From Rhodospirillales bacterium (lineage in GTDB: Bacteria > Pseudomonadota > Alphaproteobacteria > Acetobacterales > Acetobacteraceae): a stretch of DNA of 5,562 bases. Under the pieces are notes generated by a model. It was given only the letters and a program-made list of their open reading frames with translations. It was not told where the DNA came from and did no database searches. The DNA lies in NCBI GenBank assembly GCA_025350425.1, contig JANXXW010000378.1, forward strand, positions 1 through 5,562, given 5' to 3'. A program made the translations under genes and the position numbers. Shown piece by piece: positions 1 through 5,562 of this stretch. Every line of letters begins with the position of its first letter. Position 1 is the stretch's first letter.

Positions 1-785
1 GTACCGACGGATTGATGAGCCAACAACCATTCAACAGGTCGTTGCCGATGCCGGACCAGACAGTCCTCGACCTCCTTGATCTGTTCGGCAACATGGATGT
101 GGATCGGGCCTTCACCAGCCAACGCGGCGACGGCCACGAGCTCGTCTTGAGTGACCGCACGCAGGCTATGGGGTGCCACACCCAAGACCCCACCGGGCAG
201 ACCGGTCACTGCCTTACCGCTGGCTGCTAAAAGATTTGCAAAATGTTCGATGTCATTACTAAATCGGATCTGGCCAGCTTGAAGCGGCGCGCCATCAAAG
301 CCGGAATGTGCGTAAAATACAGGGAGCAGCGTTAGCTGTATTCCAATGTGGGCCGCTGCCGCGACGATGCGATAGGCCACTTCGCCAGGATCGGCATATG
401 GTCGGCCATCTATGTCGTGATGAAGGTAATGAAACTCACCAACTCGCGTGAAGCCAGCTTCCAGCATCTCGACATAAGCCTGCATGGCAATGACCATGAC
501 ATCGTCGGGACTGAGCTGACCGACCAGCCGATACATCGCATTGCGCCACGTCCAAAAACTATCCGCGGCCGGACTGCGTACCTCGGCAAGTCCGGCCATG
601 CCGCGTTGAAATGCATGACTGTGCAAGTTCGGCATCCCGGGAAGACCGATCTCCAGTCGCTCATCTCCCTCGGCGGGCTGTGCATTCGGCGTTACAGCCG
701 TAATCAGACCATTGTTCACGCTGATCCGTACTCGCGTCGCCCATCCTGACGGTAGGAACGCCCGTTCGATAAAGAATGTGCTCAT
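1..785 (-). CDS. hutF: Formimidoylglutamate deiminase HutF (5' part; 3' end lies beyond the window)
   Basis: Reading leftward from the ATG at 785-783 gives 261 uninterrupted codons running off the window edge. HutF proteins are about 450 residues, so roughly 190 C-terminal residues are missing. It is an amidohydrolase-superfamily metalloenzyme that converts N-formimidoyl-L-glutamate to N-formyl-L-glutamate and ammonia in the cytoplasm. Visible family signatures are the metal-binding HxH in GLPGMPNLHSHAFQRGMAGL (H55, H57), GEFHYLHH (117-123), GVAPHSLRAV (202-211) and IHIHVAEQ (228-235; H231 is the expected third metal ligand). The conserved VEDC and RPVEWLLAH stretches follow. The metal-binding Asp and later catalytic residues lie outside the window. 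The start is supported by a strong Shine-Dalgarno run, GAGGTGGAG, four bases upstream (796-788), and by the normal N-terminal length before HSH. The gene is divergent from hutI and shares its control region. Family assignment is very secure; whether the gene is complete cannot be judged. Confidence 0.95.
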   Translation of the reverse strand, partial: MSTFFIERAFLPSGWATRVRISVNNGLITAVTPNAQPAEGDERLEIGLPGMPNLHSHAFQRGMAGLAEVRSPAADSFWTWRNAMYRLVGQLSPDDVMVIAMQAYVEMLEAGFTRVGEFHYLHHDIDGRPYADPGEVAYRIVAAAAHIGIQLTLLPVFYAHSGFDGAPLQAGQIRFSNDIEHFANLLAASGKAVTGLPGGVLGVAPHSLRAVTQDELVAVAALAGEGPIHIHVAEQIKEVEDCLVRHRQRPVEWLLAHQSVG

Positions 786-805
786 CGCTCCACCTCTATT
801 GGTCT

Positions 806-834
806 TTGGAGACATCCGCCGATTATTATGTATA
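806..834 (+). promoter_or_regulatory. Possible sigma70-type promoter for hutIH
   Basis: TTGGAG (806-811) and TGTATA (829-834) are separated by 17 bases and could act as -35 and -10 elements. Both hexamers match the consensus only partly. The -10 lies inside the palindromic operator, which would suit repression by blocking polymerase. Transcription would start near 841, leaving a leader of about 50 bases before the preferred hutI ATG. This is an inference from weak motifs. Confidence 0.3.
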
Positions 835-841
835 GACATAA
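826..841. promoter_or_regulatory. Putative HutC (GntR-family) operator
   Basis: TTATGTATAGACATAA is a perfect 6-bp inverted repeat (TTATGT/ACATAA) around the spacer ATAG. Its core, GTATAGAC at 830-837, fits the GTMTAKAC consensus described for the HutC subfamily of GntR regulators. It sits in the 105-base gap between divergent hutF and hutI, where one operator could repress both transcripts. HutC repressors are classically relieved by urocanate. The palindrome is seen directly; the regulator is inferred, since no hutC gene is in the window. Confidence 0.7.
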
Positions 842-857
842 CATTCCGATCGTGCAA
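829..857 (-). promoter_or_regulatory. Possible sigma70-type promoter for hutF
   Basis: On the minus strand TTGCAC (857-852) and TATACA (834-829) stand 17 bases apart. The -10 candidate is the complement of the one proposed for hutIH, so both promoters would be centred on the same operator. The leader to the hutF ATG would be about 37 bases and includes the strong Shine-Dalgarno run. The hexamers are imperfect, so this is only a candidate. Confidence 0.3.
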
Positions 858-880
858 AATCTGAAATCGTCGATCAGTGA

Positions 881-890
881 CGGAGCCGGC
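881..890 (+). promoter_or_regulatory. Ribosome-binding site deciding the hutI start
   Basis: CGGAG at 881-885 is followed by a five-base spacer and ATG at 891. The alternative in-frame ATG at 828 has no purine-rich run upstream (CATCCGCCGATT) and falls inside the operator palindrome, so this site favours 891. Confidence 0.6.
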
Positions 891-2102
891 ATGGTCATTC
901 AGGTAGATCGCGTATGGCGCAACGCCCGTCTGGCAACTCTCGCTGCAGGACTGCCAGGCTTGGGCGTCGTCGATGATGGACTTATAGCCTCGCAGCATGG
1001 CCGCATCGTCTATGCTGGGGCGGCCAGTGCGGCGCCGGAGCTTTCCTCCGCTGAGACCACTGATTGTGGTGGACGCTGGATCACCCCCGGGCTGATCGAT
1101 TGCCATACCCACTTGGTGTTCGCCGGTGACCGCGCCGCCGAGTTCGAACAGCGCCTGCTCGGCGCCACCTACGCCGACATCGCCCGTGCTGGTGGTGGCA
1201 TCCTTTCGACAGTGGCGGCCACACGGGCGGCAAGCGAAGAGGCGCTACTCACCGCCACGTTGTCGCGACTGGACGCGCTGATCGCCGAGGGGGTTACTAC
1301 TATCGAAGTAAAGTCCGGCTATGGGCTGGCAACTGCAGCGGAGCTGAAGCAGCTCCGCGTCGCCCGTAGGCTTGGCCAGCTCCGACCGGTGTCGGTGGTA
1401 ACGACGTTTCTGGGCGCTCACGCGTTGCCACCCGAGGCACGTGGCGATAGCGACGCTTACATCGATCTGGTCTGCAACGACATGCTCCCAGCAGTCGTAG
1501 CCGAGGGGCTGGCTGATGCGGTTGATGCCTTTTGTGAGACCATTGCATTCACACCAGAGCAGACGACGAAGGTTTTCGCCGCAGCGCATCACTACGGTCT
1601 GCCGGTCAAGCTCCACGTCGACCAGCTTTCCAATTGCGGCGGCGGTACCCTGGCCTCGGCGTATGGCGCGCTTTCGGCCGACCATCTGGAGTATGTCGAT
1701 GAAGCCGGGGTTGCAGCGATGGCGGCTTCCGGTACCGTGGCGGTCCTGCTGCCCGGTACCTTCTACTTTTTACGTGAAGCAACCATGCCTCCGGTCGCCC
1801 TGTTCCGAAGCCACGGCATCCGCCTGGCAATCGCGACCGACTGCAATCCCGGATCATCCCCGCTCACGTCGCTGCTGCTGACGATGAACATGGGCGCCAC
1901 GCTGTTCCGGCTGACAGTCGATGAATGCGTGGCCGGTGTCACCCGCGAAGCGGCGCACGCACTCGGCCTAGGCAATGATATTGGCACGCTTGAAGCGGGC
2001 AAATGGTGCGATCTCGCCATCTGGTCGATTGAGCGCCCCGCCGACCTCGTCTACCGCATCGGTTTCAATCCGCTGCATACCCGCGTTTGGAGAGGCCAAT
2101 GA
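891..2102 (+). CDS. hutI: Imidazolonepropionase HutI
   Basis: This 403-residue protein (from the ATG at 891) matches the usual HutI length of about 400-420. It is a cytoplasmic zinc-dependent amidohydrolase that opens the ring of 4-imidazolone-5-propionate to give N-formimidoyl-L-glutamate, step three of histidine breakdown. Visible signatures are TPGLIDCHTHLVFAGDR (H72 and H74, the HxH metal pair), IEVKSGYGL (138-146), FLGAHALP (173-180), KLHVDQLSNCGG (H242, metal ligand), SADHLEY (H265, catalytic His) and ATDCNPGS (D317, metal ligand). By memory of the Bacillus subtilis enzyme, its catalytic Glu252 aligns with Gln245 here; Gln at this place is, I believe, normal in proteobacterial HutI. An in-frame ATG at 828 would add 21 residues (MYRHNIPIVQ...), but it lacks a ribosome site and lies within the operator, and the family N-terminus begins near VDRVWRNARLATL. 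The stop overlaps the hutH start by four bases, which implies translational coupling. Confidence 0.96.
   Translation: MVIQVDRVWRNARLATLAAGLPGLGVVDDGLIASQHGRIVYAGAASAAPELSSAETTDCGGRWITPGLIDCHTHLVFAGDRAAEFEQRLLGATYADIARAGGGILSTVAATRAASEEALLTATLSRLDALIAEGVTTIEVKSGYGLATAAELKQLRVARRLGQLRPVSVVTTFLGAHALPPEARGDSDAYIDLVCNDMLPAVVAEGLADAVDAFCETIAFTPEQTTKVFAAAHHYGLPVKLHVDQLSNCGGGTLASAYGALSADHLEYVDEAGVAAMAASGTVAVLLPGTFYFLREATMPPVALFRSHGIRLAIATDCNPGSSPLTSLLLTMNMGATLFRLTVDECVAGVTREAAHALGLGNDIGTLEAGKWCDLAIWSIERPADLVYRIGFNPLHTRVWRGQ
2089..2095 (+). promoter_or_regulatory. Ribosome-binding site deciding the hutH start
   Basis: GGAGAGG lies inside the last codons of hutI, three bases before the ATG at 2099. 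It supports that ATG rather than the in-frame TTG at 2087, which overlaps this same site and would add only four residues (MERP). Confidence 0.6.
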
Positions 2103-3616
2103 CCAAGCTCACCCTGCGACCCGGGCAAACCTGTCTGGCGGATTGGCGCGCCATCTACCGGGGTGCTACCGTTGAACTTGATGAACGCTGTTGGCCCCGT
2201 ATCACTGCCAGCGCTGCAGTGGTCTGCGACATCGTCGCGGTGGGCGCACCGGTGTACGGCATCAACACCGGCTTCGGCAAACTCGCCGCGATGCGCATCG
2301 ATGCTGCCGATCTTGGCGTGTTACAGCGTAACATCGTGCTGTCCCATGCCGCTGGGATCGGCGTCCCGACGCCCGCGGCAGTCGTGCGGTTGATGATGAT
2401 ACTGAAGCTGGCCAGCCTCGCCCAGGGCGCCTCGGGCATCAGCGCTGCAGTGATCCAAATGCTGCAGCAGATGCTTGACCATGATTTGCTGCCGGAGGTA
2501 CCGTCGCAAGGCTCGGTCGGCGCCTCCGGCGACCTCGCGCCGCTCGCGCATATGAGTGCGGCGATGATCGGCGTTGGCTTCATCATGACTCGCGAAGGTC
2601 GCCGGCCGGCCGGCGAGGCCCTGGAAGCCGCCGGCTTGGCACCGATCACCCTTGGCCCCAAAGAAGGACTCGCGCTGCTGAATGGTACGCAATTCTCTAC
2701 GGCCAACGCGCTCGCGGGCTTGTTTGATACCGAAACGGTATTTACCACTGCGCTGGTGACTGGGGCCCTGGCCACCGACGCTGCCCGCGGCTCCGACACA
2801 CCCTTCGACCCACGCATTCACGCGCTCCGCCCACATCCCGGGCAGATCGCTGTCGCGGCAAAATTACGCACCCTGCTCGACGGTAGCGAGATACGTGCCT
2901 CGCACCTGATCGGCGATCCTCGCGTGCAGGATCCTTATTGTTTGCGTTGCCAACCGCAGGTGATGGGTGCGTGCCTCGATACGCTGCGCCACGCCGCCGC
3001 GGTGCTGGTGATCGAGGCCAACAGCGTTACGGACAACCCGCTCATCTTCGAGTCTGGCGAGGCGCTGTCCGGTGGTAATTTTCACGCCGAGCCGGTGGCC
3101 TTTGCCGCCGACATGATCGCCATGGCGATCTGTGAAATCGGTTCCTTGGCGGAACGGCGAATTGCCATGTTGGTCGATCCGGCACTTTCTGGCTTGCCGG
3201 CGTTCCTGACGGCAAGCCCCGGATTGAACTCGGGCTTCATGATACTGCAGGTCACCGCGGCCGCCTTGGTTTCAGAGAATAAGCAGAAGGCGTTTCCCGC
3301 CAGCGTCGACTCGATCCCAACCTCGGCCAACCAGGAAGATCACGTATCAATGGCGGCCCACGGCGCGCGCCGGCTGCTCGAGATGGCGGAGAACGCTGCT
3401 GGGGTGATCGGCATCGAACTATTGGCTGCCGCGCAGGGTTGCGACTTTCACGCGCCGCTGCGATCGAGCGCGCCGCTCGAAGCGGCGAAGGCAAAGTTGC
3501 GCGAGGTGGTTTCGTACTTAGGCACGGATCGATATCTGCACCCGGATCTTCAGGCTGCTATCGACCTCGTAAAGAGCGGCAAGATAGGAAGAAGCCAGGA
3601 GGAATTTCTATTTTAA
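2099..3616 (+). CDS. hutH: Histidine ammonia-lyase HutH (histidase)
   Basis: This 505-residue protein has the usual histidase length. It removes ammonia non-oxidatively from L-histidine to form urocanate, the first and committing step of histidine degradation, as a cytoplasmic homotetramer. The self-processing Ala-Ser-Gly triad that forms the MIO electrophile is A142-S143-G144 within GSVGASGDLAPLAHM, the same numbering as the Pseudomonas putida enzyme. Other active-site residues line up: Y53 in YGINTGFG, H83 in LSHAAG, N195 in LLNGTQFS, Y280 and R283 in VQDPYCLRCQPQVMG, and E413 in SANQEDHVSM. Nothing catalytic is missing. The ATG at 2099 is chosen because it forms an ATGA overlap with the hutI stop and has GGAGAGG just upstream. 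It is probably co-transcribed with hutI from the divergent promoter. No hut gene follows: downstream comes non-coding spacer and then a convergent gene. Hence hutU, hutG, hutC and a histidine permease must be elsewhere, perhaps beyond hutF. Confidence 0.97.
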   Translation: MTKLTLRPGQTCLADWRAIYRGATVELDERCWPRITASAAVVCDIVAVGAPVYGINTGFGKLAAMRIDAADLGVLQRNIVLSHAAGIGVPTPAAVVRLMMILKLASLAQGASGISAAVIQMLQQMLDHDLLPEVPSQGSVGASGDLAPLAHMSAAMIGVGFIMTREGRRPAGEALEAAGLAPITLGPKEGLALLNGTQFSTANALAGLFDTETVFTTALVTGALATDAARGSDTPFDPRIHALRPHPGQIAVAAKLRTLLDGSEIRASHLIGDPRVQDPYCLRCQPQVMGACLDTLRHAAAVLVIEANSVTDNPLIFESGEALSGGNFHAEPVAFAADMIAMAICEIGSLAERRIAMLVDPALSGLPAFLTASPGLNSGFMILQVTAAALVSENKQKAFPASVDSIPTSANQEDHVSMAAHGARRLLEMAENAAGVIGIELLAAAQGCDFHAPLRSSAPLEAAKAKLREVVSYLGTDRYLHPDLQAAIDLVKSGKIGRSQEEFLF

Positions 3617-3677
3617 ATTGAGACAGCCAAGCGAACTTTACATGCATTGCCCAACTGGGGGTTGCGCCTTCTTTCGG

Positions 3678-3739
3678 TTCTGCTGCACATGGGGAGCGTG
3701 GTTCGGAGCGATCTGACAGCTCTGCCATTTGCAGCAGAA
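3678..3739. repeat. Long-stem inverted repeat after hutH; possible transcription terminator
   Basis: The arms at 3678-3692 (TTCTGCTGCACATGG) and 3725-3739 (CCATTTGCAGCAGAA) are complementary at 14 of 15 positions, including an unbroken outer 10 bp. A shorter inner pairing, GAGC (3694-3697) with GCTC (3719-3722), would extend the stem. The element begins 62 bases past the hutH stop. On the plus strand it is followed by GTTTCTAT, only a weak uridine tract, so an intrinsic terminator for hutIH is possible but not typical. It could also be a transcript-stabilising hairpin or part of a repeat family. Confidence 0.45.
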
Positions 3740-3758
3740 GTTTCTATCCGGAGCCCGT

Positions 3759-3798
3759 ATTGAACGGAACAAACGCTTAAAAAAGACCTGCGTTCAAT
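3759..3798. repeat. Short inverted repeat before the end of the convergent transporter gene
   Basis: ATTGAACG (3759-3766) and CGTTCAAT (3791-3798) are perfect 8-bp complements with a 24-base spacer that contains a run of six A at 3779-3784. Read on the minus strand this is just after the transporter stop, and the A run becomes six U within the loop. That is not the usual terminator order. A role as terminator, protein site or chance match cannot be separated from sequence alone. Confidence 0.3.
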
Positions 3799-3803
3799 CG
3801 ATG

Positions 3804-5153
3804 TCAGGCCATGAGCGCGGCCGTGGCGGGTGTCGCCTCCACGGTATCATTGGAGGTGATGCTGCTCTCGTAGGTTTCGGGGCCGAACCAGATGGCGATC
3901 GCGGTGATGCTCGATAGCAGTGTCGCATAGCACGCGACCGGCCACCAACTGCCAGAGGCCCAGGCGACCAGGGCGGTTGCCACGAACGGCGCCGGCCCGC
4001 CAGCCAGCAGCGAGCCGAGTTCCCGGGCGAAGGCGAACCCGGCAAAGCGGCGCTGTGGCGGGAACAGCTCGGCAAAATATGCCGCCTGCGGTCCGAACAT
4101 CGCCGCCGTGGCGATGGCGCGGGCACAGATGAAGGCGGTGGCGATCCAGATCCACTCCTTGGTGCCGACCATCCAGAAAAACGGGAACGACATCGCCAAG
4201 CCAAACAGCGCACCGAACATATAGACCGGGCGGCGGCCAATGCGGTCCGACAACGCGGCCCATCCCAGGATCGCGAACAGTTCAACCACAAAGGCCACCA
4301 TCAGGGCGCTCAGGGCGACGGATTTCGGCACGCCGAGCGTGTTGGTGACGTAGCTGAGGCCGAATACCGGAAACAGGTAGCCGAGTCCGTTCTCCGCCAT
4401 GCGTGCGCCCAGGACGACCATGAAGTTACGCGGATGCTTGCGCAGGGCTGACAAGGCGGGGTTCTTCTCGACCTTGCCGCGGGCGAGCACAGCCTGGGTG
4501 AAGACGGGTGTTTCTGCGACCTTCAGGCGGACATAGAGGCCGACCAGCACCAGCAGAAAGCTGGCCAGGAACGGGACCCGCCAGCCCCAGGACATGAGTT
4601 GATCATGCGGCAGCATCATCACCAGCGCGAAGGCGCCGGCGGCGAGCAGGTTGCCGACCGAGACGCCGAGCGGGGCGAAGCCCCCCCAGAAGCCTCGGTG
4701 CCTGGCGGGGGCGTTCTCAACCAGGTAGATCACCGCGCCGCCATACTCGGCACCGGCGCCGAGGCCCTGCACCACGCGCAGCAGCACCAGTAAGACGGGG
4801 GCCCAGTAACCCGCGACGCCGTAGGTCGGCAGCAGCCCGATCAGCGTTGTGCCGGTGCCGATCATCAGAAGGGTCGTGACCAGGACCGGCTTGCGACCGT
4901 ATTTGTCGCCCATGATGCCGAACACGATGCCGCCGAGTGGCCGCACGAGGAAGCCGACGCCGAAGGTCAGGAAAGCCAGCAGCGTGCCGACGAGTGGATC
5001 ACTCTTGGGGAAGAACAGGTCGCCGAACACCAGCGCGGCCGCTGTGCCGTAAAGGAAAAAGTCGTACCATTCGAGCGCCGAGCCGACGCTGGCCGCCAGG
5101 ATGACCCGTATTGCAGGCGCCTGGTCATCGCGCCGGGCGATGTGTCCACTCAT
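3804..5153 (-). CDS. Major facilitator superfamily transporter, MHS (metabolite:H+ symporter) type
   Basis: This 449-residue protein is a polytopic inner-membrane protein with about 12 hydrophobic segments, the size of the MHS family that includes ShiA, KgtP, ProP and PcaT-like proteins. These are proton symporters for organic acids, osmolytes or aromatic acids. Family marks are EWYDFFLYG in the first membrane segment (28-36), DPLVGTLLAFLTFGVGFLVRP (52-72), the loop 2-3 motif GDKYGRK (82-88), LRVVQGLGAGAEYGGA (125-140), SWGWRVPF (188-195) and the second-half copy SDRIGRRP (302-309). The C-terminus is a short hydrophilic tail (about 425-449). The ATG at 5153-5151 is preceded by GGGGA with a six-base gap. 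The PhyH-like gene lies 83 bases upstream on the same strand, suggesting one transcript. The substrate cannot be assigned; nearby hut genes are convergent, so a histidine or urocanate role is not implied. Confidence 0.9.
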   Translation of the reverse strand: MSGHIARRDDQAPAIRVILAASVGSALEWYDFFLYGTAAALVFGDLFFPKSDPLVGTLLAFLTFGVGFLVRPLGGIVFGIMGDKYGRKPVLVTTLLMIGTGTTLIGLLPTYGVAGYWAPVLLVLLRVVQGLGAGAEYGGAVIYLVENAPARHRGFWGGFAPLGVSVGNLLAAGAFALVMMLPHDQLMSWGWRVPFLASFLLVLVGLYVRLKVAETPVFTQAVLARGKVEKNPALSALRKHPRNFMVVLGARMAENGLGYLFPVFGLSYVTNTLGVPKSVALSALMVAFVVELFAILGWAALSDRIGRRPVYMFGALFGLAMSFPFFWMVGTKEWIWIATAFICARAIATAAMFGPQAAYFAELFPPQRRFAGFAFARELGSLLAGGPAPFVATALVAWASGSWWPVACYATLLSSITAIAIWFGPETYESSITSNDTVEATPATAALMA

Positions 5154-5187
5154 GTCGTATCCCCGTTCTGTCTTCTTGATTGGTAGC

Positions 5188-5214
5188 GGGCGCCTGCGGT
5201 TGCCGCAGGCGCCC
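5188..5214. repeat. Perfect GC-rich hairpin between the oxygenase and transporter genes
   Basis: GGGCGCCTGCGG (5188-5199) and CCGCAGGCGCCC (5203-5214) form a flawless 12-bp stem closed by only three bases (TTG, or CAA on the minus strand). It lies 22 bases past the oxygenase stop and 34 bases before the transporter start. Neither strand has a T run after the stem, so a standard intrinsic terminator is unlikely. A 3'-end stabiliser or processing barrier that sets different mRNA levels for the two genes is a reasonable inference. Confidence 0.75.
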
Positions 5215-5236
5215 TTGAGCAGGTCAGTGGATCAGG

Positions 5237-5562
5237 TCAGGCGGCGCGTCCGAAGTAGGATTTTTTGGCGGCGGACTGGGTTTCGTAGATGGAGCCGATT
5301 CTGGAGGGCGACGGCAGCGGGACGCGGACCGGCACTGCCGTCATGCGCGGCGCCACGACGGAGCCGCCGGAGAGCAGGCGGCTGTCGAACTCATCGAAAT
5401 CCTTCACGCCCATAAGCGGCCATGCGTCGCTGGCGGCGATCTCGTACAGCAGCAGGTTGCGCGGGCGGTCGGAGGTGTTGAGTGCTGAGCCGTGCAGAGC
5501 GCGCACATGGTGGAACGACATGCTGCCGGCCTTACCCATGCAGGGTACGGCGCGGGCGATCT
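5237..5562 (-). CDS. Phytanoyl-CoA dioxygenase (PhyH) family protein (3' part; 5' end lies beyond the window)
   Basis: An open frame enters from the right edge and gives the last 107 residues of a protein, ending at TGA (5239-5237). The reading begins IARAVPCMGKAGSMSFHHVRALHGS; the Met codon at 5539-5537 lies inside the conserved domain and is not the true start. PhyH-family enzymes are non-haem Fe(II)/2-oxoglutarate oxygenases, usually about 250-320 residues, that hydroxylate varied small molecules. The motif HGSALNTSDRPR holds the distal iron-binding His (codon 5494-5492). Exactly 11 residues on is an Arg (codon 5461-5459), the spacing between the iron ligand His264 and the 2-oxoglutarate-binding Arg275 of human PhyH. 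The first two iron ligands (HxD) would be upstream, outside the window. A GSIYE stretch near the C-terminus also fits bacterial family members. It precedes the MHS transporter in the same direction. Family is fairly secure; substrate is unknown. Confidence 0.82.
   Translation of the reverse strand, partial: IARAVPCMGKAGSMSFHHVRALHGSALNTSDRPRNLLLYEIAASDAWPLMGVKDFDEFDSRLLSGGSVVAPRMTAVPVRVPLPSPSRIGSIYETQSAAKKSYFGRAA

Noticed and set aside
410..749. Open frames of 91 (minus) and 133 (plus) codons within hutF
   Set aside because: The hutF reading frame spans the whole region with conserved motifs, so these are out-of-frame shadows.
1618..1629. HutI Gln245 at the place of a catalytic Glu in the Bacillus enzyme
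   Set aside because: Proteobacterial HutI proteins, as I remember them, commonly have Gln after HAD/HVD, so this is not evidence of an inactive enzyme.
1645..1760. GGTACC occurring three times within about 110 bases of hutI
   Set aside because: All three encode Gly-Thr in the HutI frame (GTL, GTV, GTF), so codon choice explains them.
2155..2836. Long minus-strand open frames (220 and 171 codons) opposite hutH
   Set aside because: They are antisense shadows of a GC-rich gene; their products show no recognisable domain, while the plus strand encodes a complete histidase.
3268..3306. HutH stretch SENKQKAFPASVDS differing from the more familiar SENKALAHPASVDS
   Set aside because: I recall the QK/QR form in other alphaproteobacterial histidases; the residues are outside the named catalytic set, so it looks like lineage variation.
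3779..3810. T6 run on the minus strand just after the transporter stop, preceded by CCTG...CAGG
   Set aside because: The possible stem is only four base pairs with a 14-base loop and overlaps the stop codon, too weak to call as a terminator.

Overview
The window carries three genes of a histidine-utilisation (hut) locus, followed by a convergent two-gene unit: an MHS-type transporter and a phytanoyl-CoA dioxygenase-like oxygenase. The GC-rich coding sequence and the presence of hutF (the deiminase branch of histidine breakdown) point to a proteobacterium. The HutH C-terminal half (SENKQKAFPASVDS, then AAHGARRL) looks more like alphaproteobacterial HutH than the enterobacterial or Firmicute type. 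That lineage call comes from remembered family patterns, not from a search.

Layout. Positions 1-785, minus strand: 5' part of hutF, cut by the window edge. Positions 786-890: a 105-base divergent control region with a perfect 16-base palindrome (826-841) whose core, GTATAGAC, fits the published binding consensus of the HutC subfamily of GntR repressors. Positions 891-2102 and 2099-3616, plus strand: hutI and hutH, overlapping by four bases (ATGA) and surely co-transcribed. Positions 3617-3803: non-coding space between convergent genes, holding two inverted repeats. Positions 3804-5153, minus strand: an MHS-family major facilitator. Positions 5154-5236: intercistronic gap with a very strong 12-bp GC hairpin. 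Positions 5237-5562, minus strand: 3' part of a PhyH-like Fe(II)/2-oxoglutarate oxygenase, cut by the window edge.

How the genes work together. HutH deaminates histidine to urocanate. HutU (not in this window) makes imidazolonepropionate, HutI opens its ring to formiminoglutamate, and HutF deiminates that to N-formylglutamate, which HutG (not seen) would hydrolyse to glutamate and formate. One operator between hutF and hutI could control both transcripts, with urocanate as the likely inducer. The oxygenase and transporter lie on the opposite strand and probably form their own operon. Nothing in the sequence ties them to histidine, and their substrate cannot be read from the sequence.

I see no mobile element, CRISPR array, tRNA, rRNA or convincing new system here. 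The most useful points are the operator/start-codon arrangement at hutI, the structured spacers, and the uncharacterised oxygenase-transporter pair.
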